Assembly: GCA_964467165.1 (NCBI GenBank)
Contig: CAYXOL010000010.1
Coordinates: forward strand, 42,859 to 106,858
Source of the DNA: Clostridium_AD sp964467165
Lineage (GTDB): Bacteria > Bacillota > Clostridia > Clostridiales > Clostridiaceae
Length of the DNA: 64,000 bases
Direction of reading: 5' to 3'
Both the position numbers and the translations under genes were made by a program. Positions 25,743 to 35,141 of this stretch are shown here, one piece after another; position 1 is the stretch's first letter; every line of letters starts with the position of its first letter. Below the pieces are notes generated by a model, which did no database searches, had not been told where the DNA came from, and was given only the letters and a program-made list of their open reading frames with translations.

Positions 25743-27038
25743 ATGATTATAATAGCGCTGGTATTATTCGCTGTGTTTTTTGGTTCACTTGTAATTGGAA
25801 TTCCAATCTCAATAGGTATAGGGTTAGCTTCTATTGCAACTGCGTTATGTTTAGTTCCTCCAGAGGTAGCTATATTCACGGTAGCGCAGAAAATGGTTAC
25901 TGGTATCAGTAGTTTCTCATTACTAGCAGTACCATTATTTATTCTTTCGGGTAATATAATGAATAATGGAGGGATTGCTAAGAGATTGATTAATTTTGCT
26001 AAGGTTATTGGTGGCAGAATACCAGGTTCTTTGGCACATGCAAATATACTTGGAAACATGTTGTTCGGAGCATTGTCGGGTTCAGCAGTTGCAGCTTGTG
26101 CAGCGATTGGTGGAACTATGGCACCACTTGAAGAAGAAGAAGGATATGATCCAGCTTTTTCAGCAGCTGTAAATATAGCTTCATCTCCAGCGGGTATGCT
26201 TATTCCCCCAAGTGGTGTTTTGATTCTCTATTCTCTAGTAGCTGGAGGGGTATCCATATCAGCATTGTTTATTGCAGGTTATATACCTGGGATAATGATG
26301 GGTCTTGCTACAATGTTAGTTGCATATATATATGCGAAGAAACATAATTATCCAGTCTCTGAAAAAGTATCATTTACAGTTGCTTTTAAAGTATTTATAG
26401 AAGCACTTCCAAGTCTTTTTTTAATAGTTGTTGTAATTGGTGGTATTGTAGGTGGTATATTTACAGCTACTGAGGGCGCTGGTATTGCGGTTATATATCC
26501 ATTAATTTTATCAGTTATTTATAAGAGTATTACTTTAGCTGACTTTAAAGATATTGTTTTAAAAACAGCTGTCATAACTGGAATTATCATGTTTTTGGTT
26601 GCAGCGTCTTCAGCAATGTCGTGGGTTATGGCATTTGCAGGAATACCAGGAGCAATTAGTTCTGCTATCCTGTCAATTTCTACTAATAAGATAGTAATTT
26701 TACTTATAATAAATGTGACATTACTAGTAGTAGGTACTTTTATGGATTTAACACCAGCTGTATTAATATTTACCCCAATATTCCTTCCAATAGCTACGGA
26801 GCTTGGATTAAATCCTGTACATTTTGGAATCATACTTGTATTCAACTTGTGTATAGGCATAATGACACCACCTGTAGGAAGCGTATTGTTTGTGGGATGT
26901 GGTGTAGCAGGTGTTTCAATTGAGAAAGTAATTAAACCTTTGATTCCTTTTTTTGTTGCACTAATTGTAGTTTTGATGTTAATTACATTTATACCTGATA
27001 TAAGTTTATTTTTACCAAGATTATTCCATTTATTATAG
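25743..27038 (+). CDS. TRAP transporter large permease (DctM family)
   Basis: 431 aa with about 12 hydrophobic segments. GIPISIGIGLA at the N-terminus, NIASSPAGMLIPPSG and LGLNPVHFGIILVFNLCIGIMTPPVG (shown in part) are classic DctM motifs. Uses a sodium gradient to take up the DctP-bound substrate. ATG at 25743 after GGAAGGAG. It is followed after 26 bp by the GH31 glycosidase in the same operon. Confidence 0.95.
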   Translation: MIIIALVLFAVFFGSLVIGIPISIGIGLASIATALCLVPPEVAIFTVAQKMVTGISSFSLLAVPLFILSGNIMNNGGIAKRLINFAKVIGGRIPGSLAHANILGNMLFGALSGSAVAACAAIGGTMAPLEEEEGYDPAFSAAVNIASSPAGMLIPPSGVLILYSLVAGGVSISALFIAGYIPGIMMGLATMLVAYIYAKKHNYPVSEKVSFTVAFKVFIEALPSLFLIVVVIGGIVGGIFTATEGAGIAVIYPLILSVIYKSITLADFKDIVLKTAVITGIIMFLVAASSAMSWVMAFAGIPGAISSAILSISTNKIVILLIINVTLLVVGTFMDLTPAVLIFTPIFLPIATELGLNPVHFGIILVFNLCIGIMTPPVGSVLFVGCGVAGVSIEKVIKPLIPFFVALIVVLMLITFIPDISLFLPRLFHLL

Positions 27039-27064
27039 TGTTTTAGCATAAAGGAGAGACAGTG

Positions 27065-29467
27065 ATGATAAAAAGAAATTATGTTTTTAAGTTTGTAAAA
27101 AATGAAGATAATGTTGTAGATTTTAAAATGGTAGATGGACAAACTGTAGTTAAAATTTTTGTATTAGAAGAGGATGTTATAAGAGTATTATTCTATGAAA
27201 ATGAGATGAAGCTTAATAGAACTTGGCTTATAGCTCCTGGCATGGAGGATATTGAAAAAGAGGGAAGAGACAGATTAGATATCTCGGTATTTTCACTTCC
27301 AAAATTCATTTTTAATAGCAATAATGTAACTAGTTCCATAGAAACCTCGAAAATGAAAGTAGTATTTAACCTAGATGGAATGAAGGCTACTTGGTATGCA
27401 AAAATTGGAAATGAAGAAATTGAATTTGCTAAGGATAGAAAAACACAAAGTTATAATTTTGAGGAATCCTTAGGTAAAGGGCCATTTCATTATCTGGAAA
27501 GAAGCATAAATGAACAATATTTTGGACTCGGAGAAAAATCGGGTAAGGTAGAAAAAAATGGTAGAAGATATAAGATGATGAGTGTTGATCCAATGGGATA
27601 TGATGCAGAAACTACAGATCCATTATATAAACATATTCCATTTTATATTACAAGAAATAAAGAAACAGAAGTATCGTTTGGAATTTTCTATGATAATTTA
27701 TCTACGTCTATTTTTGATATGGGAAATGAATTGGATAATTACCACGGATATTATAGATATTACAATGCTGAAGATGGTGATTTGGATTATTATATAATTT
27801 TAGGACCGGAGATAAAAAATATTACTCAAAGATTTTCTTGGTTAACAGGTAAGACTATTTTTACTCCTAAATGGAGCATTGGTTATTCAGGTTCAACAAT
27901 GTCTTATACAGATGCGCCTGATGCCCAGGAACAGTTACAAAAGTTTGTTAAGGATTGCAAAGAATATGATATACCTTGTGAATCTTTTCAATTATCCTCT
28001 GGATATACTTCAATAGGAGATAAAAGATATGTATTCAACTGGAATAAGGATAAATTTCCAACACCTGAAGATATGGCTAAGAGTTTTCATGAAAATGGAT
28101 TAAAATTATGTGCAAACATAAAACCGGCATTGTTAATTGACCATCCAATGTATAAAGAACTTGAAGAAAATAAAATGTTCGTTCAGGATAGAAACGGACA
28201 AGTAACTGAAACAGCTCAATTTTGGGATCAACTTGGGGCATATGTAGATTTTACAAATCCAAAGTCATTTGAATGGTGGAAGACTCAAGTTACTGAAAAA
28301 TTATTAAAATACGGAATTGATTCAACATGGAATGATAATAATGAGTATGAAATTTGGGATGGACAGGCAAAGGCTAATGGTTTTGGAGAAGAAATAGATA
28401 TTGCTCAAATAAGACCTCTTCAGTCATTACTTATGATGAAGGCATCCTATGAAGCTCAAAAAGAGTTTAATCCTAGTATTAGACCATATTTAATATCGCG
28501 TTCAGGTTGCCCTGGAATGCAAAGATATGTTCAGACTTGGTCTGGAGATAATAGAACTTCCTATAAAACAATAAAATACAATATCAAAATGGGTATAGGT
28601 CTCAGTTTATCTGGGGTTTATAATATTGGACATGATGTTGGGGGATTTTCAGGACCTGCACCTGATCCGGAGATGTTTGCACGCTGGGTTCAAAATGGTA
28701 TTTTTCATCCAAGATTTACTATACATTCATGGAATGATGACAACACTGTAAATGAACCTTGGATGTACCCTGAAATGACACACCATATAAGAGAAATGAT
28801 TAAATTTAGAAGTAGAATAACTCCGTACATTTATAATTTGGTTTACAGGGCTCATAAATACTATGAACCAATAATAAGACCAACTTTCTATAACTATGAA
28901 AAGGATAAGAGGACGTTTCAAGAGTGCGATGACTTTATGCTAGGTGATGATATGCTCGTTGCCTCAGTAGTGGAACCTGGACAAGTTAATAGAAAAGTAT
29001 ATCTTCCTATAAATGGGGATGGTTGGTATGATTACCACACTGAGTTATGGTTTGAAGGTGGACAGGAGATAACTATTCCTGCTCCAATTAACTATTCACC
29101 ATTATTAATAAAAGCTGGAGCAATTATACCAGTAAATGATGCGGAAATTGCTTTTGAAACTAAATCAAAAGATGAAAGAGGTTTCATGTTGTTTCCTACA
29201 AAGGGAAATGGAAAAAGCGAGTATAGTTTATACGAGGATGATGGAATTACAAATGATTATAAAAAAGGCGTCTGTACCTTTGTTAAATTGAAAATGCAGT
29301 CTACAGAAAATAAAATAGAAATTAGCATTTTTATAGAGGGTAACTATCGGCTTTCTTATACTGCGGTAAGAATATATCTTCCAAAAGCAGAGATGAGACA
29401 AATAGTGGTAAATAGTAAATATGTTGATAAGAATAATAACAATATTTATTCCATGGAAATAAAATAG
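27065..29467 (+). CDS. Glycoside hydrolase family 31 (alpha-glucosidase/alpha-xylosidase type)
   Basis: 800 aa from ATG at 27065 (AAAGGAG upstream; the GTG directly before is also in frame). N-terminal beta-sandwich (about 1-240), catalytic TIM barrel (about 250-590), C-terminal beta domains. The nucleophile Asp lies in WNDNNEYEIW (about residue 424) and the acid/base Asp in TWSGDNRTS (about 495); GHDVGGF follows. No signal peptide, so it acts on imported glycosides. The pairing with a TRAP importer suggests an alpha-linked glycoside carrying an acid group, released as a free sugar inside the cell. Specificity inside GH31 is not resolved; nothing points specifically to sulfoquinovosidase. Confidence 0.9.
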   Translation: MIKRNYVFKFVKNEDNVVDFKMVDGQTVVKIFVLEEDVIRVLFYENEMKLNRTWLIAPGMEDIEKEGRDRLDISVFSLPKFIFNSNNVTSSIETSKMKVVFNLDGMKATWYAKIGNEEIEFAKDRKTQSYNFEESLGKGPFHYLERSINEQYFGLGEKSGKVEKNGRRYKMMSVDPMGYDAETTDPLYKHIPFYITRNKETEVSFGIFYDNLSTSIFDMGNELDNYHGYYRYYNAEDGDLDYYIILGPEIKNITQRFSWLTGKTIFTPKWSIGYSGSTMSYTDAPDAQEQLQKFVKDCKEYDIPCESFQLSSGYTSIGDKRYVFNWNKDKFPTPEDMAKSFHENGLKLCANIKPALLIDHPMYKELEENKMFVQDRNGQVTETAQFWDQLGAYVDFTNPKSFEWWKTQVTEKLLKYGIDSTWNDNNEYEIWDGQAKANGFGEEIDIAQIRPLQSLLMMKASYEAQKEFNPSIRPYLISRSGCPGMQRYVQTWSGDNRTSYKTIKYNIKMGIGLSLSGVYNIGHDVGGFSGPAPDPEMFARWVQNGIFHPRFTIHSWNDDNTVNEPWMYPEMTHHIREMIKFRSRITPYIYNLVYRAHKYYEPIIRPTFYNYEKDKRTFQECDDFMLGDDMLVASVVEPGQVNRKVYLPINGDGWYDYHTELWFEGGQEITIPAPINYSPLLIKAGAIIPVNDAEIAFETKSKDERGFMLFPTKGNGKSEYSLYEDDGITNDYKKGVCTFVKLKMQSTENKIEISIFIEGNYRLSYTAVRIYLPKAEMRQIVVNSKYVDKNNNNIYSMEIK

Positions 29468-29477
29468 ATATAAAGTA

Positions 29478-29513
29478 AAAAGTAGTTGAGGTTTAAATCT
29501 CAACTACTTTTTT
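29478..29513 (+). terminator. Terminator of the TRAP-GH31 operon
   Basis: AAAAGTAGTTGAG / CTCAACTACTTTT, a perfect 13-bp stem with 8-base loop and T-run, 10 bp after the GH31 stop. Confidence 0.9.
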
Positions 29514-29749
29514 AATGTACCCATTTAAATTTGACAATATATATTTCCCAATATTGTTGGGATAAGGTTCTATGGAATCCTTCAGAGATAATCTTTAATA
29601 CTTGTTTCTAAGAACAAACTAATTATTTAATTTTATTGAGATTTTTGATATAATGGTTACAATTAAAATGATAAATTTATACGTTTGTCCCAAATCAATA
29701 TTAATGAATTTAAATTAGTGAATTCAGTCAAAATGTTAGGAGATAAGAT

Positions 29750-31339
29750 ATGAACCATGATAAAAACTCTCGTAAAGAATTGCTAGATGAAATAGAACAA
29801 TTAAGTGAAAAAATTTCCCGACTTGAAATAGTAATGGATAGAGAAGAACATATAAATTCTATTATGAAAAATATTGATGTGGGATTATTACTTCAAGGCC
29901 CCAATGCAGAAATGATTTTAAGTAATGAGCAAGCATTTGAGATGCTTGGACTTACAGAGGGACAACTCATGGGAAAAACATCCTTTGATCCTAGTTGGAA
30001 TGTTATACATGAAGATGGGTCACCGTTTTTGGGTGAAACTCATCCCGTTCCTCAAGCTATAAAAACAAAAATGCCTGTGAAAGAAATTATTATGGGAGTA
30101 TATCGTCCAATTAAAGGAGACAGGGTTTGGCTTTTAGTTAGTGCAATTCCTATTTTAAATTGTGATGGTGGTGTAAAACATGTGGTATGTAGTTTTATAG
30201 ATGTTTCAAGTAGAAAAAAAACAGAGGATGAATTACAAAAGAGACACAAGGAACTATCAATTTTATATAAAGTTTACAAAAACACAACTAAATATTTAAG
30301 CTTGGGAGATATAATTAATAATGCATTATTAATTATAAAAGATGCTTTTAGTATTGATGGAATTGCAATATATACTATAGACGAAGATACACAGACATTA
30401 ATTTATGAATCTTCTCTTGGTTTTATAGAAGAAATTATAAAAAAAATACTGGTGGTAAGAAAACAAGAAGGGCTAGCTGGTCGCTCAATTATAACTGGAA
30501 AGCCTCAGTTTACAACTTATCAGCAGTATCCTGAGGGGAAGTTTAAAAAACTTTTAGTAGATCAAGGGTTCAAAAGTATGGGGAGTATCCCCATGATTGT
30601 TTCAAATAAAGCGGTAGGTGCAATTAGTATATCGCTTAAAGAAGAAAAAGTTTTCGATGCTGATGAAATACAGCTTTTAGTGGCAGTTAGCAGGCAACTA
30701 GGAATTGCAATACAAAATGCCCAATTAGTAGGTTCTCTAAGAAATGAACTTTCAGAGAAAATGCGTGCAGAACAAGCAATGAAAGTAGCAAATGAAATTA
30801 TAAGTGAAAAAAATAAACTTCTTCAGGAGGCAATGGCAAACCTTGAAATTGAATCAAAAACAGATTCTCTTACTGGTATTTATAATAGAAGATATATACT
30901 TGAAAAAATCAGGGAAGAGGTAATTAGATGTAAAAGAAGTGGAAAGAAATTTTCCATTGTAATTGGAGACATCGATTTTTTTAAAAAAGTAAACGATACC
31001 TATGGTCATGATTTTGGTGATGTTGTATTAAAAGATGTAGTAGCATTATTAAAATCTACTCTAAGAGAGCAGGATTGTCTTTCTAGATGGGGTGGCGAAG
31101 AGTTTCTTATTTTGATTGTTGATACCGGTCTTAAGGGTGCAGAGCTTATTGCGAGTAGGATGAGGGGAAAAATAGAAGAAAAAACATTTGAGCATAATTT
31201 AAAAAAGTTATCTGTGACCATGACTTTTGGTGTATCAGTTTATGATGAAAATGAAAGCATTGACGATATGATAAAGAAAGCCGACGATGCACTATATAAG
31301 GGCAAGAAAATGGGAAGAAATCGCGTTGTAATAGCCTAA
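29750..31339 (+). CDS. Diguanylate cyclase with PAS and GAF sensor domains
   Basis: 529 aa. N-terminal coiled coil (about 5-25), PAS (about 25-150), GAF (about 170-325), a helical linker, then GGDEF (about 370-529). The active site reads GGEEF at 448-452 and the inhibitory I-site REQD lies nine residues before it, as in product-inhibited PleD. No EAL domain. It should make c-di-GMP in response to a signal sensed by the soluble domains. ATG at 29750 after AGGAG. The stop is immediately followed by sodC-derived sequence. Confidence 0.93.
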   Translation: MNHDKNSRKELLDEIEQLSEKISRLEIVMDREEHINSIMKNIDVGLLLQGPNAEMILSNEQAFEMLGLTEGQLMGKTSFDPSWNVIHEDGSPFLGETHPVPQAIKTKMPVKEIIMGVYRPIKGDRVWLLVSAIPILNCDGGVKHVVCSFIDVSSRKKTEDELQKRHKELSILYKVYKNTTKYLSLGDIINNALLIIKDAFSIDGIAIYTIDEDTQTLIYESSLGFIEEIIKKILVVRKQEGLAGRSIITGKPQFTTYQQYPEGKFKKLLVDQGFKSMGSIPMIVSNKAVGAISISLKEEKVFDADEIQLLVAVSRQLGIAIQNAQLVGSLRNELSEKMRAEQAMKVANEIISEKNKLLQEAMANLEIESKTDSLTGIYNRRYILEKIREEVIRCKRSGKKFSIVIGDIDFFKKVNDTYGHDFGDVVLKDVVALLKSTLREQDCLSRWGGEEFLILIVDTGLKGAELIASRMRGKIEEKTFEHNLKKLSVTMTFGVSVYDENESIDDMIKKADDALYKGKKMGRNRVVIA

Positions 31340-31417
31340 AAATTTAAAGTTATAGATACAATTGGCAAAGTGATTATACAGGAAAAACCAGACGACTATT
31401 GTACTCCAATTGCTTAA
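31340..31417 (+). pseudogene. Remnant of a second sodC gene (3' end)
   Basis: Starting at the stop of the cyclase gene, the DNA matches the last part of the intact sodC (from about 18553). The translated relic begins KFKVIDTIGKVIIQ against KFKVIDIIGKAVVIH and continues EKPDDY against ESPDDY. The copper-binding His is now Gln. About 107 bp present in the intact copy is missing between GTAC and the CTAATCGCTT-like sequence. In the intact gene these points carry the direct repeat GTACCC (18617 and 18724), consistent with slippage deletion. The frame then stops early. The downstream terminator is also duplicated. Confidence 0.85.
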
Positions 31418-31433
31418 CGAAAAACATAGATGA

Positions 31434-31465
31434 GAACTACTGAAGTATATTTGGTGGTTCTTTTT
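31434..31465 (+). terminator. Terminator, copy 3 of the dispersed element
   Basis: GAACTAC / GGTGGTTC stem with one G-U pair, loop TGAAGTATATTT, T-run. It came with the sodC remnant and now probably ends the diguanylate cyclase transcript. Confidence 0.75.
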
Positions 31466-31583
31466 ATCGTTAATTAATGCCCAGTAAACAAGCTATTTAG
31501 TAACTTTATTCATTTTTTCTAATATTTGCTGTTGATGATTTATTAAATCAAATGAAATGGAATAAAATATTTTAAAAAAGTAC

Positions 31584-31612
31584 TTGAAACATAATTTCAC
31601 ATATGTTAATAT
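31584..31612 (+). promoter_or_regulatory. SigmaA promoter of the murQ operon
   Basis: TTGAAA (31584-31589), 17-bp spacer, TAATAT (31607-31612), about 58 bp before the murQ start. A short dyad GAAAATCGTTTTC just downstream (31624-31636) only loosely resembles a cre box; it could instead be a MurR site. Confidence 0.55.
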
Positions 31613-31669
31613 AAGGTTGTACAGAAAATCGTTTTCAAATGACAAATGATAAGTACTATAGGAGGCAAT

Positions 31670-32575
31670 ATGGATAAATTAAACTTAAAAAAACTAACAA
31701 CAGAAAGTAGAAATGAAAATACCAAGGATATAGATAGAATTTCAACTTTAGAAATGGTAAAAGTAATAAATAATGAAGATAAAAAGGTAGCGGAAGCTGT
31801 AGAAGTGGAACTTCCTAAAATAGCAGAAGCCATAGATTGTATAACTTTAAGAATGCATAAAGGTGGTAGATTAATTTATATAGGTGCAGGAACTTCTGGA
31901 AGACTTGGAATTTTAGATGCATCGGAATGTCCACCTACTTTTGGAATTTCAGAAGAAATAGTACAGGGAATTATAGCAGGAGGCACTGAAGCTATATTTA
32001 GAGCAAAGGAAGGTGCTGAGGATTCAAAGGAACTGGCAGTAAAAGATTTGAAAGGTAAAAATATCACACACCTTGATACAATAGTAGGACTTGCAGCATC
32101 GGGTAGAACACCATATGTTATTGGGGGTCTTGAGTATGCAAATGAAATAGGCGCATTAACAATTTCAGTTACTTGTAATGCTAATTCACAAGTTTCAAAG
32201 ACAGCAAAAATATCAATAGCACCAATAGTTGGAGCAGAGGTTGTAACAGGCTCCACAAGACTTAAATCCGGAACAGCTCAAAAACTAGTTTTAAATATGT
32301 TATCAACAGGGGCTATGATAAAGCTAGGTAAAGTATATGGCAACCTTATGGTAGATGTAAAGTCAACAAATGAAAAATTGACGCAAAGGGCTAAGTTAAT
32401 AGTTTGCGAGGCAACAGGAATAGAGATTAAAGAAGCAACGCAAGTATTAAATGAAACAGATTTTGATGTTAAGCTATCAATATTTATGATATTGTCAAAG
32501 CTTAATAAAATGGAAGCAAAAATTATATTAGATCAAAATAAAGGATATATTGCAAAAGCATTAGAAAGCATTTAA
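31670..32575 (+). CDS. murQ: N-acetylmuramic acid 6-phosphate etherase
   Basis: 301 aa from ATG at 31670 (GGAGG eight bases upstream). SIS-fold enzyme; the MurQ signature GAGTSGRLGILDASECPPTFG (part) carries the catalytic Glu. Cleaves the D-lactyl ether of MurNAc-6-P to give GlcNAc-6-P and D-lactate in the cytoplasm. First gene of a murQ-murP-mupG-murR set for peptidoglycan recycling. The next gene's RBS begins directly at the murQ stop. Confidence 0.95.
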   Translation: MDKLNLKKLTTESRNENTKDIDRISTLEMVKVINNEDKKVAEAVEVELPKIAEAIDCITLRMHKGGRLIYIGAGTSGRLGILDASECPPTFGISEEIVQGIIAGGTEAIFRAKEGAEDSKELAVKDLKGKNITHLDTIVGLAASGRTPYVIGGLEYANEIGALTISVTCNANSQVSKTAKISIAPIVGAEVVTGSTRLKSGTAQKLVLNMLSTGAMIKLGKVYGNLMVDVKSTNEKLTQRAKLIVCEATGIEIKEATQVLNETDFDVKLSIFMILSKLNKMEAKIILDQNKGYIAKALESI

Positions 32576-32592
32576 TGGAGGGGGAAAATATT

Positions 32593-33954
32593 ATGACAAA
32601 TATGGAGATTGCTAAAAATTTAGTGGAGCTAGTTGGAGGGAAAAGTAATATAAAATCTGTTGAAAACTGTATGACTCGTTGTAGATTGGAACTTAAAGAT
32701 CACTCTAAGGCAAAAATAGAAGAAATAAAAAAATCTGAAGGAGCTCTTGGAATAGTTGAAGACCAGGATCAGTTGCAAGTTATTTATGGACCAGGAAAGG
32801 TAAATAAGATAACTGAAGAAGTTAAAAAGATAATTGGGAAAAATGTACTTATAGGCCAGGATGCAGTAGCAGAAACTAAAAGTAAATTAAAGCAAAAAAA
32901 TAATACTAAGTTTAAAAATATGCTTAAAACATTAGGTAATATATTTATCCCATTAATACCATTATTCGTAGCCTGTGGACTAGTGCTTGCAATAAATAAT
33001 ATAGCAGGAGTATATTTTGGAGATGCATATAAAACTACAACAGCAGCTCAATTAATAGGACTTATAGGAATGGGAGTGTTCTCTATTTTACCAATTTTAG
33101 TTGGTGTAAATGCAGCTAAGGAATTTGGTTCTCAAATGCCAATGATGGGTGGAGTACTAGGTGGTATACTTTCATCAGCTGCACTTGCAAAGATATCTCT
33201 TTTTGGAAAAGCATTAACTCCAGGACGTGGGGGAATTATTTCAGTAATACTTGTTGTAGTTTTAGCTTGTTACATTGAAAAGATTTGTAGGAAATTTGTG
33301 CCAGACGTATTAGATTTATTCGTTACACCACTTATTACACTTACAATCTCAGTTTTATTGGCATTATTTGTACTTCAACCAATAGGTGGATTTATTTCAG
33401 ATAGTATAGGTCTTTTAATAGGACAAACAATATCATCAAATAATATAGTGATATCAGTTATATCAGGAGCAATATCCGGTGGCTTATTCTTACCACTAGT
33501 TATGACTGGAATGCATCAAGCGTTAACTCCAATACATGCAGATTTGATAGCTAATGTTGGATTTACAGTACTGCTTCCAATACTTGCAACAGCTGGTATG
33601 GCACAAGTAGGAGCAACAATCGCTGTACTTCGTAAAACAAAAAACGTGCGGTTAAAGAAAGTAGCTAAAAATGGATTAGTACCTGGGATTTTAGGAATAG
33701 GAGAGCCATTAATATATGGTGTAACATTACCACTTGGAAAGCCATTTCTTGGAGCTTGTCTTGGAGCCGCAGTAGGTGGAGCAGTAATGGCAATGTTCAA
33801 GGTAGGAGCAGTTGCGTTAGGAGTATCAGGATTACCACTTGCACTGCTAATTGCAAATGGGAAAATGGGAGTATTCTTAATAGGGGTATTGGTATCATAT
33901 ATAGGTGGATATTTCTTTACTAGCATATTAGGATTTGAAGATCCAGTGGATTAA
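32593..33954 (+). CDS. murP: PTS EIIBC, N-acetylmuramic acid specific
   Basis: 453 aa from ATG at 32593 (GGAGGGGG nine bases upstream). N-terminal EIIB domain with the phosphorylated Cys in CMTRCRLELK (about residue 28), then a ten-helix EIIC domain of the glucose superfamily (about 110-450). No EIIA domain, as for MurP of other bacteria, so it must borrow a glucose-type EIIA. With MupG next door the substrate is likely MurNAc-GlcNAc or MurNAc, imported as the 6-phosphate. Confidence 0.92.
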   Translation: MTNMEIAKNLVELVGGKSNIKSVENCMTRCRLELKDHSKAKIEEIKKSEGALGIVEDQDQLQVIYGPGKVNKITEEVKKIIGKNVLIGQDAVAETKSKLKQKNNTKFKNMLKTLGNIFIPLIPLFVACGLVLAINNIAGVYFGDAYKTTTAAQLIGLIGMGVFSILPILVGVNAAKEFGSQMPMMGGVLGGILSSAALAKISLFGKALTPGRGGIISVILVVVLACYIEKICRKFVPDVLDLFVTPLITLTISVLLALFVLQPIGGFISDSIGLLIGQTISSNNIVISVISGAISGGLFLPLVMTGMHQALTPIHADLIANVGFTVLLPILATAGMAQVGATIAVLRKTKNVRLKKVAKNGLVPGILGIGEPLIYGVTLPLGKPFLGACLGAAVGGAVMAMFKVGAVALGVSGLPLALLIANGKMGVFLIGVLVSYIGGYFFTSILGFEDPVD

Positions 33955-33970
33955 AAATTAGAGAGTTAAA

Positions 33971-33993
33971 AAAAGACCCGCAAGGGTCTTTTT
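33971..33993 (+). terminator. Intra-operon terminator between murP and mupG
   Basis: AAAAGACCC GCAA GGGTCTTTT stem followed by T. It falls inside the mur gene set, so transcription of mupG-murR is either reduced by read-through or started separately. Confidence 0.85.
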
Positions 33994-34034
33994 AATAATT
34001 TTAAATAATAATGATTTTAAAAAGGGAGATTTTT

Positions 34035-35126
34035 ATGAGTTATGGGATTTCAATTTATTTTGGGCTTGACAATACAAAGGAAGAAAATATAAAGTTATTA
34101 AAGGATGCTCATGAACTGGGGTTTACTAGAATATTTACCTCACTTCATATACCAGAGGCAAATTATAGTACCTTAAAGACTGAGGCACGTGAATTTTTCA
34201 AGTTAGCTAAAAAATATAATATGGATATAATAAGTGATATTTCTCCTAATACTTTTAAGTTTCTAGACTTGAATGATATGGATTTGAAGGGACTAGGTGA
34301 TATGGGGGTTAAGACTATAAGAATAGATTTTGGATATAAAGGAGAAGAAATATCTAAAATGAGCAAAAATCCTCATGGAATTAAAATTCAATTAAATGCA
34401 TCCACCATAACGGAAGAGTTTTTTAAAAATCTAGATATATATTCGCCTAACTATAAAAATGTTGATGCACTACATAATTTTTATCCTAGAGTAGGTACAG
34501 GTATTTCAGAACAATGTATGAAAGAAAAAAATGCTATTTTAAGTAAAAGAGGAATAGAAACCTCTGCTTTTGTAACATCAAATAACAGAAAAAGAGGACC
34601 ATTACATGATGGATTACCTACCTTAGAAGATCATAGAGGTATAGATGTGGGGGAAGCTGCAAATCATCTATTTGCTTTGGGAAATAAATCTGTATTCATT
34701 GGAGATTCACTCCCCAGTATTAGTGAACTAGAGGATTTATCAAGACTTATTCCTGATGCAGTAGAGATTTCTATTGAATTAAAAGAATGTGATAGTGTAA
34801 CCTTAAGATTACTTTCAGAAACTTATACTAATAGAACGGATGAGGCTAGAGATGCCATAAGGGCTAGTGAAAGTAGGTTGCTTCTTAAGGAAGATAAAAT
34901 AAAGGCACTAAATACAGTAGATAAAGAATATGGTGATATTACTATAGATAATGAAAATTACATGAGATATATGGGGGAGTTACAAATATTAAAAAGGAGT
35001 CAAAAGGCTGATTATAGGACAAATGTTGTAGCTTCTGTTTTACAAAAGCATCTTTATCTATTAAAATATATAAATGGCGGTAAGAAATTTTATTTTAATA
35101 TAATAAATAAATCGAAAATAATTTAA
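34035..35126 (+). CDS. mupG: 6-phospho-N-acetylmuramidase, MupG family (DUF871)
   Basis: 363 aa from ATG at 34035, RBS AAGGGAG. A TIM-barrel N-terminal domain begins GISIYFGLDN and runs to about residue 235; a small C-terminal beta domain follows. MupG of Staphylococcus aureus hydrolyses MurNAc-6-P-GlcNAc produced by MurP import, supplying MurNAc-6-P to MurQ. The context here is exactly that pathway. Located between murP and murR. Confidence 0.9.
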   Translation: MSYGISIYFGLDNTKEENIKLLKDAHELGFTRIFTSLHIPEANYSTLKTEAREFFKLAKKYNMDIISDISPNTFKFLDLNDMDLKGLGDMGVKTIRIDFGYKGEEISKMSKNPHGIKIQLNASTITEEFFKNLDIYSPNYKNVDALHNFYPRVGTGISEQCMKEKNAILSKRGIETSAFVTSNNRKRGPLHDGLPTLEDHRGIDVGEAANHLFALGNKSVFIGDSLPSISELEDLSRLIPDAVEISIELKECDSVTLRLLSETYTNRTDEARDAIRASESRLLLKEDKIKALNTVDKEYGDITIDNENYMRYMGELQILKRSQKADYRTNVVASVLQKHLYLLKYINGGKKFYFNIINKSKII

Positions 35127-35141
35127 TAGGGATGCGAGATT

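Noticed and set aside
26519..27142. 207-codon open frame antisense to dctM
   Set aside because: Shadow of the DctM coding sequence with no RBS and no protein-like features.
27065..29467. GH31 as sulfoquinovosidase because of the TRAP transporter
   Set aside because: The residues around the nucleophile (WNDNNE) and acid/base resemble ordinary alpha-glucosidases; I see no sulfonate-binding signature or sulfoglycolysis genes nearby.
31624..31637. cre (CcpA) box downstream of the murQ promoter
   Set aside because: At least two mismatches to the consensus in the best alignment; mentioned only as a weak dyad.
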